The translations under genes and the position numbers were made by a program. From Pedobacter roseus (GTDB lineage: Bacteria > Bacteroidota > Bacteroidia > Sphingobacteriales > Sphingobacteriaceae), in contig NZ_CP060723.1 of NCBI RefSeq assembly GCF_014395225.1, positions 3,162,001-3,226,000 of the forward strand: a stretch of DNA of 64,000 nt. The letters are read 5' to 3'. The notes beneath the pieces were generated by a model, which saw only the letters and a list, made by a program, of their open reading frames with translations, ran no database searches and was not told the origin of the DNA. Below are positions 35,550-43,499 of the stretch, piece by piece (the stretch's first letter is position 1; every line of letters begins with the position of its first letter).

Positions 35550-35762
35550 TCAGTTATTGCTTTCGTCAGATTGATCACCGCTTCCATATTTTTCAGAAAA
35601 ATCTTTTGCTTTTTCGTCGGCGATGCTGTTATTTTGATCTTCAGGCTCCAGGTTTTCATCTAAACGATCATTCCAGTTGTTTAATCCTTTTTCAGGATGT
35701 TTAGCATTTTCTGTTGTGAAATCAGATTTTGATTTTGCCTGGTCTTGTTTTTGATTTTCCAT
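35550..35762 (-). CDS. Small hydrophilic, probably disordered protein (70 aa)
   Basis: 70 residues, almost all polar or charged, rich in Asp, Glu, Lys, Asn and Gln, with no hydrophobic core, signal or cysteine. It contains HPEKGLNNWNDRLDENLEPE and ends GDQSDESNN. It is 56 bp downstream of the tatA start-to-stop unit on the same strand. Similar short acidic proteins are common in Bacteroidota; I cannot assign a function, and stress protection would be speculation. Confidence 0.6.
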   Translation of the reverse strand: MENQKQDQAKSKSDFTTENAKHPEKGLNNWNDRLDENLEPEDQNNSIADEKAKDFSEKYGSGDQSDESNN

Positions 35763-35818
35763 GTTGAGGTTATTTGATTAAAAACAGCGCCATTAAACAA
35801 ATGTTTTACAAACCTTAT

Positions 35819-35959
35819 TTATTTAACCGGTGGTTCGTTTTTGGCGTCTTTAAATTCCTTAACGCTCTTCCCTATTCCCCTCATTAACTCAGGTAGTTTT
35901 TTACCCCCAAAAATCAACAGGACTACCACACCGATTAAAATAATTTCTATTGCAGACAT
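35819..35959 (-). CDS. tatA: Sec-independent translocase subunit TatA (very short)
   Basis: 46 residues read from the minus strand: MSAIEIILIGVVVLLIFGGK, then KLPELMRGIGKSVKEFKDAK, ending NEPPVK. It has the single TM helix, the FGGKKLPEL hinge and the RGIGKSVKEFK amphipathic helix of TatA/TatE, but lacks the usual C-terminal tail (E. coli TatA 89, TatE 67 residues). It should oligomerise into the twin-arginine transport channel with TatC, which is not in the window. Confidence 0.92.
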   Translation of the reverse strand: MSAIEIILIGVVVLLIFGGKKLPELMRGIGKSVKEFKDAKNEPPVK

Positions 35960-35984
35960 AATATTAAATTTTGTACAATATAGG

Positions 35985-36075
35985 TAGAAAAGTTCATTGG
36001 TTTATTAGTTCATTGGTCACTAGTTCATTAGTAATTGCAAACTGCCAATTGTAAACTGGTTATGGTTAATTGTTG
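35985..36075. repeat. TTAGTTCATTGG-word repeat
   Basis: Direct copies GTTCATTGGTTTATTAG, GTTCATTGGTCACTAG and GTTCATTAGTAATTGC, followed by the facing words AAACTGCCAATTG and TAAACTGGTTATGG. Lies between tatA and the HD gene on the same strand. No gene. Confidence 0.5.
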
Positions 36076-36216
36076 ACGATTTTTCGCAGCCTGTCAATTC
36101 GCTAAAATCCTCTGATATCCATATTAATTTTTATAAACAAATAATCTCTTGGATGACATATCGCTTTGAACAGATATCCTTTTAACACTAATGGCTTATC
36201 TCCAATCACTCACCGC

Positions 36217-37071
36217 CTACACCAGAAGCGCATCCAGTTTCCTGGTTTTAATTTTCGGTACGGCGCCATGGCGCATAAACTCTGCAAAACCTTTTAACTG
36301 TTTAATCGACTTAATGGCTTCATACCCCTCGTAGGTTGTCCTAATTTTGTTCAACAACATGGTATCGGTTTTAAACAGATCACTTTCAACCAATAAACCC
36401 TTATCCAAAAATTTCTTAATCAGTTCTGCTATTTTGCCATTGGCATAAAGGTGAAGCGGTAATTTAAAAACTTCATTATTTAACTTTTCGAATGCTTCGT
36501 TGATCCAGGCTACCTCTGCTTCATTATTTACGGCAATTTTTCCGTCTTTTAAAACCACAGCGGTCAAAAACTCGCGTGCCCGCTGACGCGAAATCACACC
36601 ACCATGAATGCCATCACGCAGGGTATAATCTAAACGGTCGGCACAGAGCGCTGGTAAAGGCTGCTCCAAAATTGCAAAACTTCCATAAAGGATCTGATTA
36701 ATATTGTACCCATATTTCAATAAAACATCTGGAATTTCAGATTTACACAAAATCTCTGCAAAAACCTTTTCGTGGTAATCTTCATCAGTGTTGCCAAAAA
36801 CATAATCGCCCACATGAGAAAAAGCGGTATGCGAAATATCATGTAGTAAACCGGCAATCTGCTCCAGTTCTGAACCACCAAGCATTCTGATTAACATGGT
36901 TACCCCAATGGCGTGCTCCAACCTTGAATGGGAAATATCAGGGTTAACCAAAAATATCGCACCACTTTGATGTACGCCCGCTAACCTTTTTAAAGCATCA
37001 GTTTCTAACAGATCAGAAAATACCTCTGGCAATTCCATTTTGCCATATAAAAAATCATTTAACTGAATCAT
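36217..37071 (-). CDS. HD-domain phosphohydrolase
   Basis: 284 residues. HD superfamily: His53 in RLEHAIG, His78-Asp79 in LLHDISHTAFSH, and a later Asp in ALCADRLDYTLRD, together the four metal ligands. The pattern resembles dGTPase/SAMHD1-like and YdhJ-like enzymes that hydrolyse nucleotides. The substrate is unknown. No signal peptide. Divergent from the TetR gene across a 225-bp AT-rich region. Confidence 0.9.
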   Translation of the reverse strand: MIQLNDFLYGKMELPEVFSDLLETDALKRLAGVHQSGAIFLVNPDISHSRLEHAIGVTMLIRMLGGSELEQIAGLLHDISHTAFSHVGDYVFGNTDEDYHEKVFAEILCKSEIPDVLLKYGYNINQILYGSFAILEQPLPALCADRLDYTLRDGIHGGVISRQRAREFLTAVVLKDGKIAVNNEAEVAWINEAFEKLNNEVFKLPLHLYANGKIAELIKKFLDKGLLVESDLFKTDTMLLNKIRTTYEGYEAIKSIKQLKGFAEFMRHGAVPKIKTRKLDALLV

Positions 37072-37191
37072 ATTATCTTGCTTTAATTAGGGGAAGAATT
37101 CAATACAAAAATACTAATTATTTTAGTTTTATTTAAAATAATTATCCACAATTCAATCAGCTTAAAACTAAGTAAATTAGTCAAAAACCAA

Positions 37192-37210
37192 CTTTCAAAT
37201 ATTTTGAAAG
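37192..37210 (+). promoter_or_regulatory. Perfect palindrome, candidate TetR operator
   Basis: CTTTCAAA-TAT-TTTGAAAG is an exact 8-3-8 inverted repeat in the divergent region between the HD and TetR genes, 87 bp before the TetR ATG. Size and symmetry fit a TetR dimer site. A weaker -7 match (TATACTTG, 37275-37282) lies between it and the gene. Confidence 0.45.
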
Positions 37211-37296
37211 CTATTATTACATTTTTATGATCGACAAAAAAGCCGCGTTGAAAACAAGCAAATAAATTAAACGTTATACTTGTAAAAAACAGCTAT

Positions 37297-37950
37297 ATGG
37301 CAACCGCTCAACAAATCAGAAAAGCATATTTAGATTATGTTTTAACCAACAATGAAAAACCAAAATCGGTTTATGTTTTTGTAAAAAAGCTTAAAATTAC
37401 CGAGGCGGATTTTTATCAGTTTTTTTCTTCTTTCGAAAGCATAGAGAAAACAATCTGGTTCGAACTTACTTTCGAAACGATCAGTAAAATCAAAGAACAG
37501 GAAGTTTGGCTACAGTATACAGCCAGAGAAAAAATGCTTTCTTTCTTTTACAGCTATCTGGAAAACCTGAAAAACGAAAGAAGTTTTGTGATTTATAGTT
37601 TAAAAAATCACCGTGGAAAATTTTCTACACCCGATGTACTCGCCGGGGTAAAACCGATTTTCGAAAACTTTGCACAGGAGATTATCGATGAAGGTTTAGA
37701 CAGCGGTGAGCTTGCTGAACGCCGTTTTTTAACTAAAAGATATAAAGATGCGTTGTGGGTCCAGTTTGCTTTTATTGTTAATTTCTGGATCAATGATGAC
37801 AGCGAAGGTTTTGAAAAAAGCGACGAAGCGATAGAAAAAGGCATCAATGTTACTTTTGATCTTTTTCAGCACTCACCAATCGATAATTTATTGGAATATG
37901 GCAAGTTTTTATCAAGAAATGGGAAGTTTGCAGATAAGATGAGGTTTTAA
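37297..37950 (+). CDS. TetR/AcrR-like transcriptional regulator
   Basis: 217 residues. N-terminal three-helix DNA-binding domain with QIRKAYLDYVLTNN and KLKITEADFYQFFSSFESIE in the TetR HTH position, and a helical ligand domain (about 60-200). The HTH is a diverged version of the TetR consensus. Only 7 bp separate it from the ABC1 kinase gene, so it likely regulates its own operon. The palindrome at 37192-37210 is a candidate site. Confidence 0.82.
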   Translation: MATAQQIRKAYLDYVLTNNEKPKSVYVFVKKLKITEADFYQFFSSFESIEKTIWFELTFETISKIKEQEVWLQYTAREKMLSFFYSYLENLKNERSFVIYSLKNHRGKFSTPDVLAGVKPIFENFAQEIIDEGLDSGELAERRFLTKRYKDALWVQFAFIVNFWINDDSEGFEKSDEAIEKGINVTFDLFQHSPIDNLLEYGKFLSRNGKFADKMRF

Positions 37951-37957
37951 AGATTAG

Positions 37958-39259
37958 ATGAAAACACAAAAAAGTATTCCGACTACCAAGGTAGAACGTT
38001 CAGCGAAATTTGTTAAAACCGGTATCCAGATCGGGGGCAATTATATTAAACATTATTCTAAAAAACTGTTTAATCCAGAAATGGACCGCGAGCAGCTTAA
38101 CGAGGATAATGCCACTGACATTTATAAATCGTTAAGTGAATTAAAAGGCAGTGCCTTAAAAATTGCACAAATGCTGAGTATGGATAAAAATATCCTGCCA
38201 AAATCTTATGTAGATAAATTTACCCAGTCGCAGTACAATGCCCCACCCCTTTCGGGTCCGTTGATTGTACGCACTTTTACTAAGAATTTCGGTAAAACAC
38301 CAGAAAATATTTACGACAGCTTTAATTTAGCATCGAGCAATGCGGCTTCAATCGGCCAGGTGCATCAAGCTACGCTTAATGGTAAAAAACTTGCAGTTAA
38401 AATTCAATACCCAGGTGTGGGTGATAGCATTTCATCTGATTTAAAATTGGTGAAACCTTTTGCCTTCCGTTTATTGGGCATGTCGGAAAGGGAACTGAGC
38501 ATTTACATTAAAGAGGTTGAAGAACGCTTGCTGGAAGAAACTGATTATGAACTGGAGGTAAGGCGTTCGATCGAATTTTCTGAAGCCTGTAAAAACCTCG
38601 ATCATGTGGTATTCCCGAAATATTATCCTGAATTATCAGGAAAAAGGATTATTACCATGGATTGGATTGATGGCCTGCATTTAAAAGAGTTTTTACAAAC
38701 CAATCCCTCCCAGGAACTCAGGAATAAAATCGGGCAGGCTTTGTGGGATTTCTACAATTTCCAACAGCACGAATTAAGAGCTGTACATGCCGATCCACAC
38801 CCTGGCAATTTTATGATCACGCCCGACGAAAATCTTGGCGTAATCGATTTTGGCTGTATTAAAGAAATGCCGGATGATTTTTATTATCCGTTTTTTTCTC
38901 TGATCTCCACCGATGTGATCAATGATAAGAACAAAACCATTGATGCGTTTAGGAAGCTGGATATGATACATTCGGACGATACTCCGGAACAGGTTGAATT
39001 TTATTATAAATCGTACCGCGAAATGATCAGTTTGTTTGCCAAGCCTTATACCAGCGCCACATTTGATTTTAGCAAGCCTGATTTTTTTGAGCAGTTATAT
39101 TTATATGGCGAAAAGATTTCGAAAATGCCTGAATTTAAACAGGCACGTGGGGTAAAACATTTTATTTACGTTAACCGGACCAATTTTGGTTTGTATACCA
39201 TTTTGCACGAATTAAAGGCAACGGTTAAAACGGATACTTTTAAACCTCATGTTGAGTAA
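37958..39259 (+). CDS. ABC1/UbiB-family atypical kinase
   Basis: 433 residues. ABC1 (AarF/UbiB) family: SALKIAQML (the KxGQ motif in a KIAQ form), NAASIGQVHQA (Ala-rich loop), AVKIQYPGV (ATP lysine), EERLLEETDYELE, HADPHPGNFMI (catalytic loop) and GVIDFGCIKEM (DFG). UbiB proteins support isoprenoid quinone synthesis and have ATPase rather than protein-kinase activity. No C-terminal membrane anchor is seen. Co-transcribed with the TetR gene, so its level may respond to a small ligand. Confidence 0.92.
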   Translation: MKTQKSIPTTKVERSAKFVKTGIQIGGNYIKHYSKKLFNPEMDREQLNEDNATDIYKSLSELKGSALKIAQMLSMDKNILPKSYVDKFTQSQYNAPPLSGPLIVRTFTKNFGKTPENIYDSFNLASSNAASIGQVHQATLNGKKLAVKIQYPGVGDSISSDLKLVKPFAFRLLGMSERELSIYIKEVEERLLEETDYELEVRRSIEFSEACKNLDHVVFPKYYPELSGKRIITMDWIDGLHLKEFLQTNPSQELRNKIGQALWDFYNFQQHELRAVHADPHPGNFMITPDENLGVIDFGCIKEMPDDFYYPFFSLISTDVINDKNKTIDAFRKLDMIHSDDTPEQVEFYYKSYREMISLFAKPYTSATFDFSKPDFFEQLYLYGEKISKMPEFKQARGVKHFIYVNRTNFGLYTILHELKATVKTDTFKPHVE

Positions 39260-39262
39260 TGA

Positions 39263-39375
39263 GTCGTTATTTAGAGCGTAGCTGAGAAATCTGTAAGTTA
39301 AATTTAATAAAAATGCTCTTATAGATTTCTCCATTCCGTTGCACTCCATCCGATAACTATCGGATCGAAATGACG
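39263..39375. repeat. GTCGTTAT...GAAATGACG palindromic repeat in a convergent spacer
   Basis: GTCGTTATTTAGAGCGTAGC and GAGAAATCT on the left face AGATTTCTCCATTCCG, TGCACTCC and GAAATGACG on the right, with a CCGATAACTATCGG insert. Same family as 52068-52152. It separates convergent genes. Confidence 0.65.
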
Positions 39376-39383
39376 ATGCTTTA

Positions 39384-39740
39384 TTAAGTATTTTTCTTCA
39401 CCACTTCAACCATGTGATCGATATCAAATGGTTTTTCAATATAATCGTCGGCTTTGCAATCTTCGGCCTGTTGAGGTAAGTTATTTGATGTGGAGGTTAA
39501 TACGGCCGATACATCTTCCGTTTCAGGGTCAGATTTAAGTTCTTTAATCACTTCCGATCCTTTCTTTTTGCCTTTGATGTGATCATCCACAATTACAACA
39601 TCAGGTGCTATTTCATCTATTTTTTCTATAGGTTCGGTTGTTAACGATGCGGTAACATCATAACCTTCTTCTTCCAATACCTGGTCCATAATATCTAAGA
39701 TATCTTTATTATCCTGAACAAGTACAACCTTTTTCTTCAT
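39384..39740 (-). CDS. Stand-alone response-regulator receiver domain with altered acid pocket
   Basis: 118 residues, only a receiver domain. The usual VDDD near the N-terminus is VQDN, so one of the two Mg-binding acids is missing. The phospho-acceptor region VVIVDDHIKGKK keeps Asp52, and the Lys in DDYIEKPFD is kept. It may be weakly phosphorylated or act as a phosphate-independent binding module. No kinase lies beside it. Confidence 0.88.
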   Translation of the reverse strand: MKKKVVLVQDNKDILDIMDQVLEEEGYDVTASLTTEPIEKIDEIAPDVVIVDDHIKGKKKGSEVIKELKSDPETEDVSAVLTSTSNNLPQQAEDCKADDYIEKPFDIDHMVEVVKKNT

Positions 39741-40009
39741 AAAATAAGCAGACTAAAATCTGTTTAAAGATAAATAAAAAGAATAACTGAAAAGTCGTTC
39801 TTAAAATATTTTACAATTCAGATGTAAATGTTGCACGTTTCGTCTTGAATTAAAGCCCGTTCGTCGAGTATTACCTGTTGATTGTATAAAAGGCTTAAAT
39901 GTGCTGCAACGTTTTCCGGTTGTTGGCGTCTTATCTACAAAACATAACAAAAAAGACTTAAACATTTAAATAACAACTAATTAACATTTAATTTTTAAAT
40001 AAAAATATT

Positions 40010-40612
40010 ATGAAAACCTCAATCAAAACCCTAATCGCAACATCCTTAACAGCAATCGTTTTATCTTCTGCTGTATTTGCAACAAGTGTATCGGCAACTG
40101 AAAAAGAGCCTGTAACGATTTCTAAAATATCGGCTTTTAAAAGAATTTCTGTAAAAGGAAATGTAGAGCTTACCATTGTTCAGCGAAATGCAGCTGGTGT
40201 TTCTTATACTGACGAGAATACCGGAACAGCAAAAATTATGCAGGATGGTGATAATTTAAAGATTACATCGACCAGCACTGATAAAACTAAATTAACTGTT
40301 TATGTAAACGATATCTACAGAATAGAAGCTTCAGAAAATGCTGTTGTTAAAACTGAAGGAAAATTAAAAACAAAATACTTACAGATCTTTTTAAAAGGAA
40401 ATGCCCATGCTGAAATCAATACAAGTACTGAAGGTTTATATACCGTAATTGCTGATGAGGCAGATTTGAAATTAAGCGGATCAACCGATAACCATACTTT
40501 GGTAATGGGTAACTCTCAAAAATTAACCATTGATAGATTTGCAGCTTTGAAAACCAATATCAGCTCGATAGAAACGGTTGCCATAGAAAAAGAAATTGCA
40601 GCAATTAACTAA
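40010..40612 (+). CDS. Head GIN domain (DUF2807) exported protein
   Basis: 200 residues with a signal peptide (about 1-28, ending VSA-TE). The rest is a beta-solenoid of the head-GIN (DUF2807) type: FKRISVKGNVELTIVQ, KITSTSTDKTKLTVYVN, RIEASENAVVKTEG, LQIFLKGNAHAEINT, and similar turns. These proteins occur in the Bacteroidota periplasm or surface with no known biochemistry. A terminator follows. Confidence 0.88.
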   Translation: MKTSIKTLIATSLTAIVLSSAVFATSVSATEKEPVTISKISAFKRISVKGNVELTIVQRNAAGVSYTDENTGTAKIMQDGDNLKITSTSTDKTKLTVYVNDIYRIEASENAVVKTEGKLKTKYLQIFLKGNAHAEINTSTEGLYTVIADEADLKLSGSTDNHTLVMGNSQKLTIDRFAALKTNISSIETVAIEKEIAAIN

Positions 40613-40636
40613 GCACAAAAAAATACAACAAAAAGG

Positions 40637-40668
40637 GCTTTCTGATTTTGACCAGGAAGCTTTTTTTT
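40637..40668 (+). terminator. Terminator of the head-GIN gene
   Basis: GCTTTCTG (40637-40644) pairs with CAGGAAGC (40653-40660) with one G-U, loop 8 nt, followed by T8. Confidence 0.85.
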
Positions 40669-40733
40669 GTTATGGAAAATGTAAGATGGGCGATGGAATG
40701 AATAAAATTATTGGCCTGGCCTTAAATAATAAG

Positions 40734-40853
40734 TCTGTTATTGCGAAAAGGCTTTTCAGTCGGTAACCATCCGGTTTTCGGGAAAGCAATCCTACAAAGA
40801 TCGCTACCAGCGTGTGCACTAAGATTGCTTCGTCGTTCCTCCTCGAAATGACG
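40734..40853. repeat. GTCATTGCGAG-family palindrome, degenerate
   Basis: CTGTTATTGCGAAAAGGC on the left and CGTTCCTCCTCGAAATGACG on the right, with the inner block GATCGCTACCAGCGTGTGCA followed by TAAGATTGCTT. The same inner block is found at 47365-47396, so the two are copies of one element. Confidence 0.7.
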
Positions 40854-40889
40854 AACTTTTCTCTATTTCGTCAGTGGTTAGAAACAAAA

Positions 40890-40915
40890 AATCCCCTGGC
40901 ATTTACCAGAGGATT
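40890..40915 (-). terminator. Terminator of the GAF-domain gene
   Basis: AATCCCCTGG (40890-40899) and CCAGAGGATT (40906-40915) pair except at one position; on the minus strand a T6 run follows. Confidence 0.8.
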
Positions 40916-40934
40916 TACAATTATATTAAATAGC

Positions 40935-43358
40935 TTATCGCTGTAACACTTTAGCTATTTCTTTCTCGATAGATTTTAACTCTTTAGGCTTAAGCTTTTT
41001 TGCAGCATCAGTTTTGGCAGTTGTTTTATTCTCTAAATATTTCACACCTACCCTTAAAGCTTTTAAGCCAGAAACACCTTGCAGTTCATCTAATTCTAAT
41101 TCTTCCAAATCGTCGTTTAAATAACCCTGAACCTGCATGTACTTGATGTACTCGGTATATTCTTTGGCTTCTTCAGGATTGAAATAAACCATCGCAATTT
41201 TGTGTGGCTGCGTTAAACGTTCGGTAGTACCTTTAATCAATACTTTATCGATGCGTTTTTTCACTACTTCGTAACGGATATTGTAAGCACCTTCTACATC
41301 AAAACGGCGTTCATCGTTTCTGAAACTGATATCGATCGCATTAGAGTGGATGAAAATCAACTGTGTAGTTTCCAATGAACGTGGCATATCACTGATTAAT
41401 CCTTTTGATAAACGTGCAATATCCACCATGGAAGTTAACTGCCATAAACGGATATTTTTTAAATACAACAGATCAAAAGGTTTATCAGGTGCAATTTCCT
41501 GACCAATATAAATGTCGTATTCTACCCCATCTGTCCTGAATTTAGCAAAATAACAAGGATATGAAGCCTGTAAATTTGCCTGCGATTTTTCGAGGTATTG
41601 ACTTACTTCAGTATTGATTAATTGCATCGACACTTCCAGTTGCCTGCGGTTGGCAAAGGCAGCACCTGTTTGAGGCACAATTACTTCGAAGTACTGGTCT
41701 ACAAATTCTGCAGTTGCAGGGTAGTTCCCCTTTATAATCGATAAAAACGGATAAACCTCTATTTCTAAAAACTCATTTAGCTTATTTTCTTCATTTGAAG
41801 AAGCAAAATCACCGATGCGTTTAATCCAATCTTTACAGTTGAACAAAAGTTTATCGGTAAGTTCTAACGAAACATGCTTACGGATGGCCTTTAAAGTATC
41901 AATTAAACTGTTTAACTGCACTTCCATATCATCCTTTAAAGCTTTGTTACGCTCTATGGTCGAATTACGGATATCAATTGCACCAAATAAGGGATACATG
42001 TGTTTAAAGGTGATGGTTTCAATTTCCTTTAACTTCTGATTGCCACTATTTTGAAGGAAATGCCAAACGGCCTCGTTAAATTTCCACTGTACAGAAGGTT
42101 GCAAAGCGGTAAACTTATCCATCAGCACCTCATCCATTTTGGCATCAAACTCTTCGATACTGTATTGGAAAAGCTGACCGATTAAAGGCATGGCCGGACG
42201 CAATCTCGACAACAATTTATCATCAACCAGTACTTCTTCCTCCGAATACACCTCTAAAACACCAGCTAATTGGTTGTTGTAATAGATCGGCAGCACAGAA
42301 TAAGAACAAACACCAGCTTCTTTTAAAACCCTTAAAAATGGATCTTTGCTGATTTGATCGTCATTAATCGCACTTACAAAGATTGCACGTGGATTTTCCT
42401 TATATTTTTCTACCAGCGAATAAAAAACTTCCTCTTCGAGATTGGATGATTTCGCTGAATTGATCAGCATGCTCTGCGAAAATTCCTGGTTATCGAAAAC
42501 CAGTTTGTTATTCACAGTTAAAAATGGCATTAAACCAAATTCAACCTTTCCGTTGCCACTTAGCGTTTTTAAGGCATGTATAACGTGTTTGTAGGCCTCC
42601 GTTTGATAATTATGATTAACCAGCGCATCGCGAATACCATCAATGGCATGTTGCAGCGTAACATCTGTTATGGAGATAATGCTGAACCCTTCGAAATGAA
42701 AATTATTTAATGGCAAATGCTCCACTAAGTATTCCAGTTCGGTTTCGCTCTGAAAATGCATGCCTAGTTCTTCGAAATTAAGCTCAGGCAGATCGCCTTT
42801 ATGCAGGATATCTACAAATTTGGTATCCGTTTGGATATTATAGTATTGCGTAAGCTTAGTTTCGGGATTGATATGGGCATAAATAATCTCGTTTTTCAGT
42901 ACCGGAGTAAAATTATAAAACCGACCTAAAATAACATTGTAGATAAATTTTAGCTGTTTTTTCTCAACCGGCTCGTTATCTTTCGTTACTTTATTTTTAG
43001 GATCGTGATCCTTAAAAAATTTATAGAATGCATTGGTACTGAAGAAAATCTGATCAGGAATCGGGGTACTTAAAGCCCAAAACAAATCATCTTCGTTATC
43101 CATTAAAGGGGTTAGAATGGTAAAAATTAATTCTAAGGTATCTTTGTATTTGGATAATTCTTCTGCACTGATGTTGCCAAGCAGCACATCGTCTTTTTCA
43201 ATTTTTTGAAGTAAAAACCTGTAAAATTCTGATTTTACTGATTTTTCTGTTTTCAACCTGCCTTTTAAATACTCCACAAGGGGGCGGAAAGACAGAGATG
43301 ATTCTACCTGGCAATGTATACATTCGTTTTTATGTATCTGTATTACATTGGTATTCAT
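40935..43358 (-). CDS. Large GAF-domain protein of unknown function (807 aa)
   Basis: 807 residues with no signal peptide. A GAF-like domain lies in the middle (about 285-400; EEEVFYSLVEKYKENPRAIF, GVCSYSVLPIYYNNQLAGVL, EVYSEEEVLVDDKLLSRL). Long helical regions surround it. The N-terminus has a lone CIHC motif (HKNECIHCQVESS). No kinase, cyclase, phosphodiesterase or DNA-binding domain can be seen, so it looks like a sensor or scaffold without a recognised output. Monocistronic with its own terminator. Confidence 0.82.
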   Translation of the reverse strand: MNTNVIQIHKNECIHCQVESSLSFRPLVEYLKGRLKTEKSVKSEFYRFLLQKIEKDDVLLGNISAEELSKYKDTLELIFTILTPLMDNEDDLFWALSTPIPDQIFFSTNAFYKFFKDHDPKNKVTKDNEPVEKKQLKFIYNVILGRFYNFTPVLKNEIIYAHINPETKLTQYYNIQTDTKFVDILHKGDLPELNFEELGMHFQSETELEYLVEHLPLNNFHFEGFSIISITDVTLQHAIDGIRDALVNHNYQTEAYKHVIHALKTLSGNGKVEFGLMPFLTVNNKLVFDNQEFSQSMLINSAKSSNLEEEVFYSLVEKYKENPRAIFVSAINDDQISKDPFLRVLKEAGVCSYSVLPIYYNNQLAGVLEVYSEEEVLVDDKLLSRLRPAMPLIGQLFQYSIEEFDAKMDEVLMDKFTALQPSVQWKFNEAVWHFLQNSGNQKLKEIETITFKHMYPLFGAIDIRNSTIERNKALKDDMEVQLNSLIDTLKAIRKHVSLELTDKLLFNCKDWIKRIGDFASSNEENKLNEFLEIEVYPFLSIIKGNYPATAEFVDQYFEVIVPQTGAAFANRRQLEVSMQLINTEVSQYLEKSQANLQASYPCYFAKFRTDGVEYDIYIGQEIAPDKPFDLLYLKNIRLWQLTSMVDIARLSKGLISDMPRSLETTQLIFIHSNAIDISFRNDERRFDVEGAYNIRYEVVKKRIDKVLIKGTTERLTQPHKIAMVYFNPEEAKEYTEYIKYMQVQGYLNDDLEELELDELQGVSGLKALRVGVKYLENKTTAKTDAAKKLKPKELKSIEKEIAKVLQR

Positions 43359-43499
43359 TGTATAAGTTTTGCTATAGTGTAAAAATTATAGTTATCTATT
43401 TAATTACTAATTCTTTGCAAAGATACACACTCGCTAAAGCAATGTTCGTCTGCTGAACGTAATAGTTGGATATTACATCTATAAATATGTTACACAAAT

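Larger units (their letters stand above)
40613..40934. other. Spacer with two terminators and a palindromic repeat
   Basis: A 322-bp non-coding gap between convergent genes. It holds the terminator of the head-GIN gene (40637-40668), a degenerate GTCATTGCGAG-type repeat (40734-40853) and the terminator of the GAF gene (40890-40915). No gene or RNA is seen. Confidence 0.75.

Noticed and set aside
39741..40009. Possible small RNA between the receiver-domain and head-GIN genes
   Set aside because: No strong hairpin with a T-run and no promoter match; nothing beyond AT-rich spacer can be supported.
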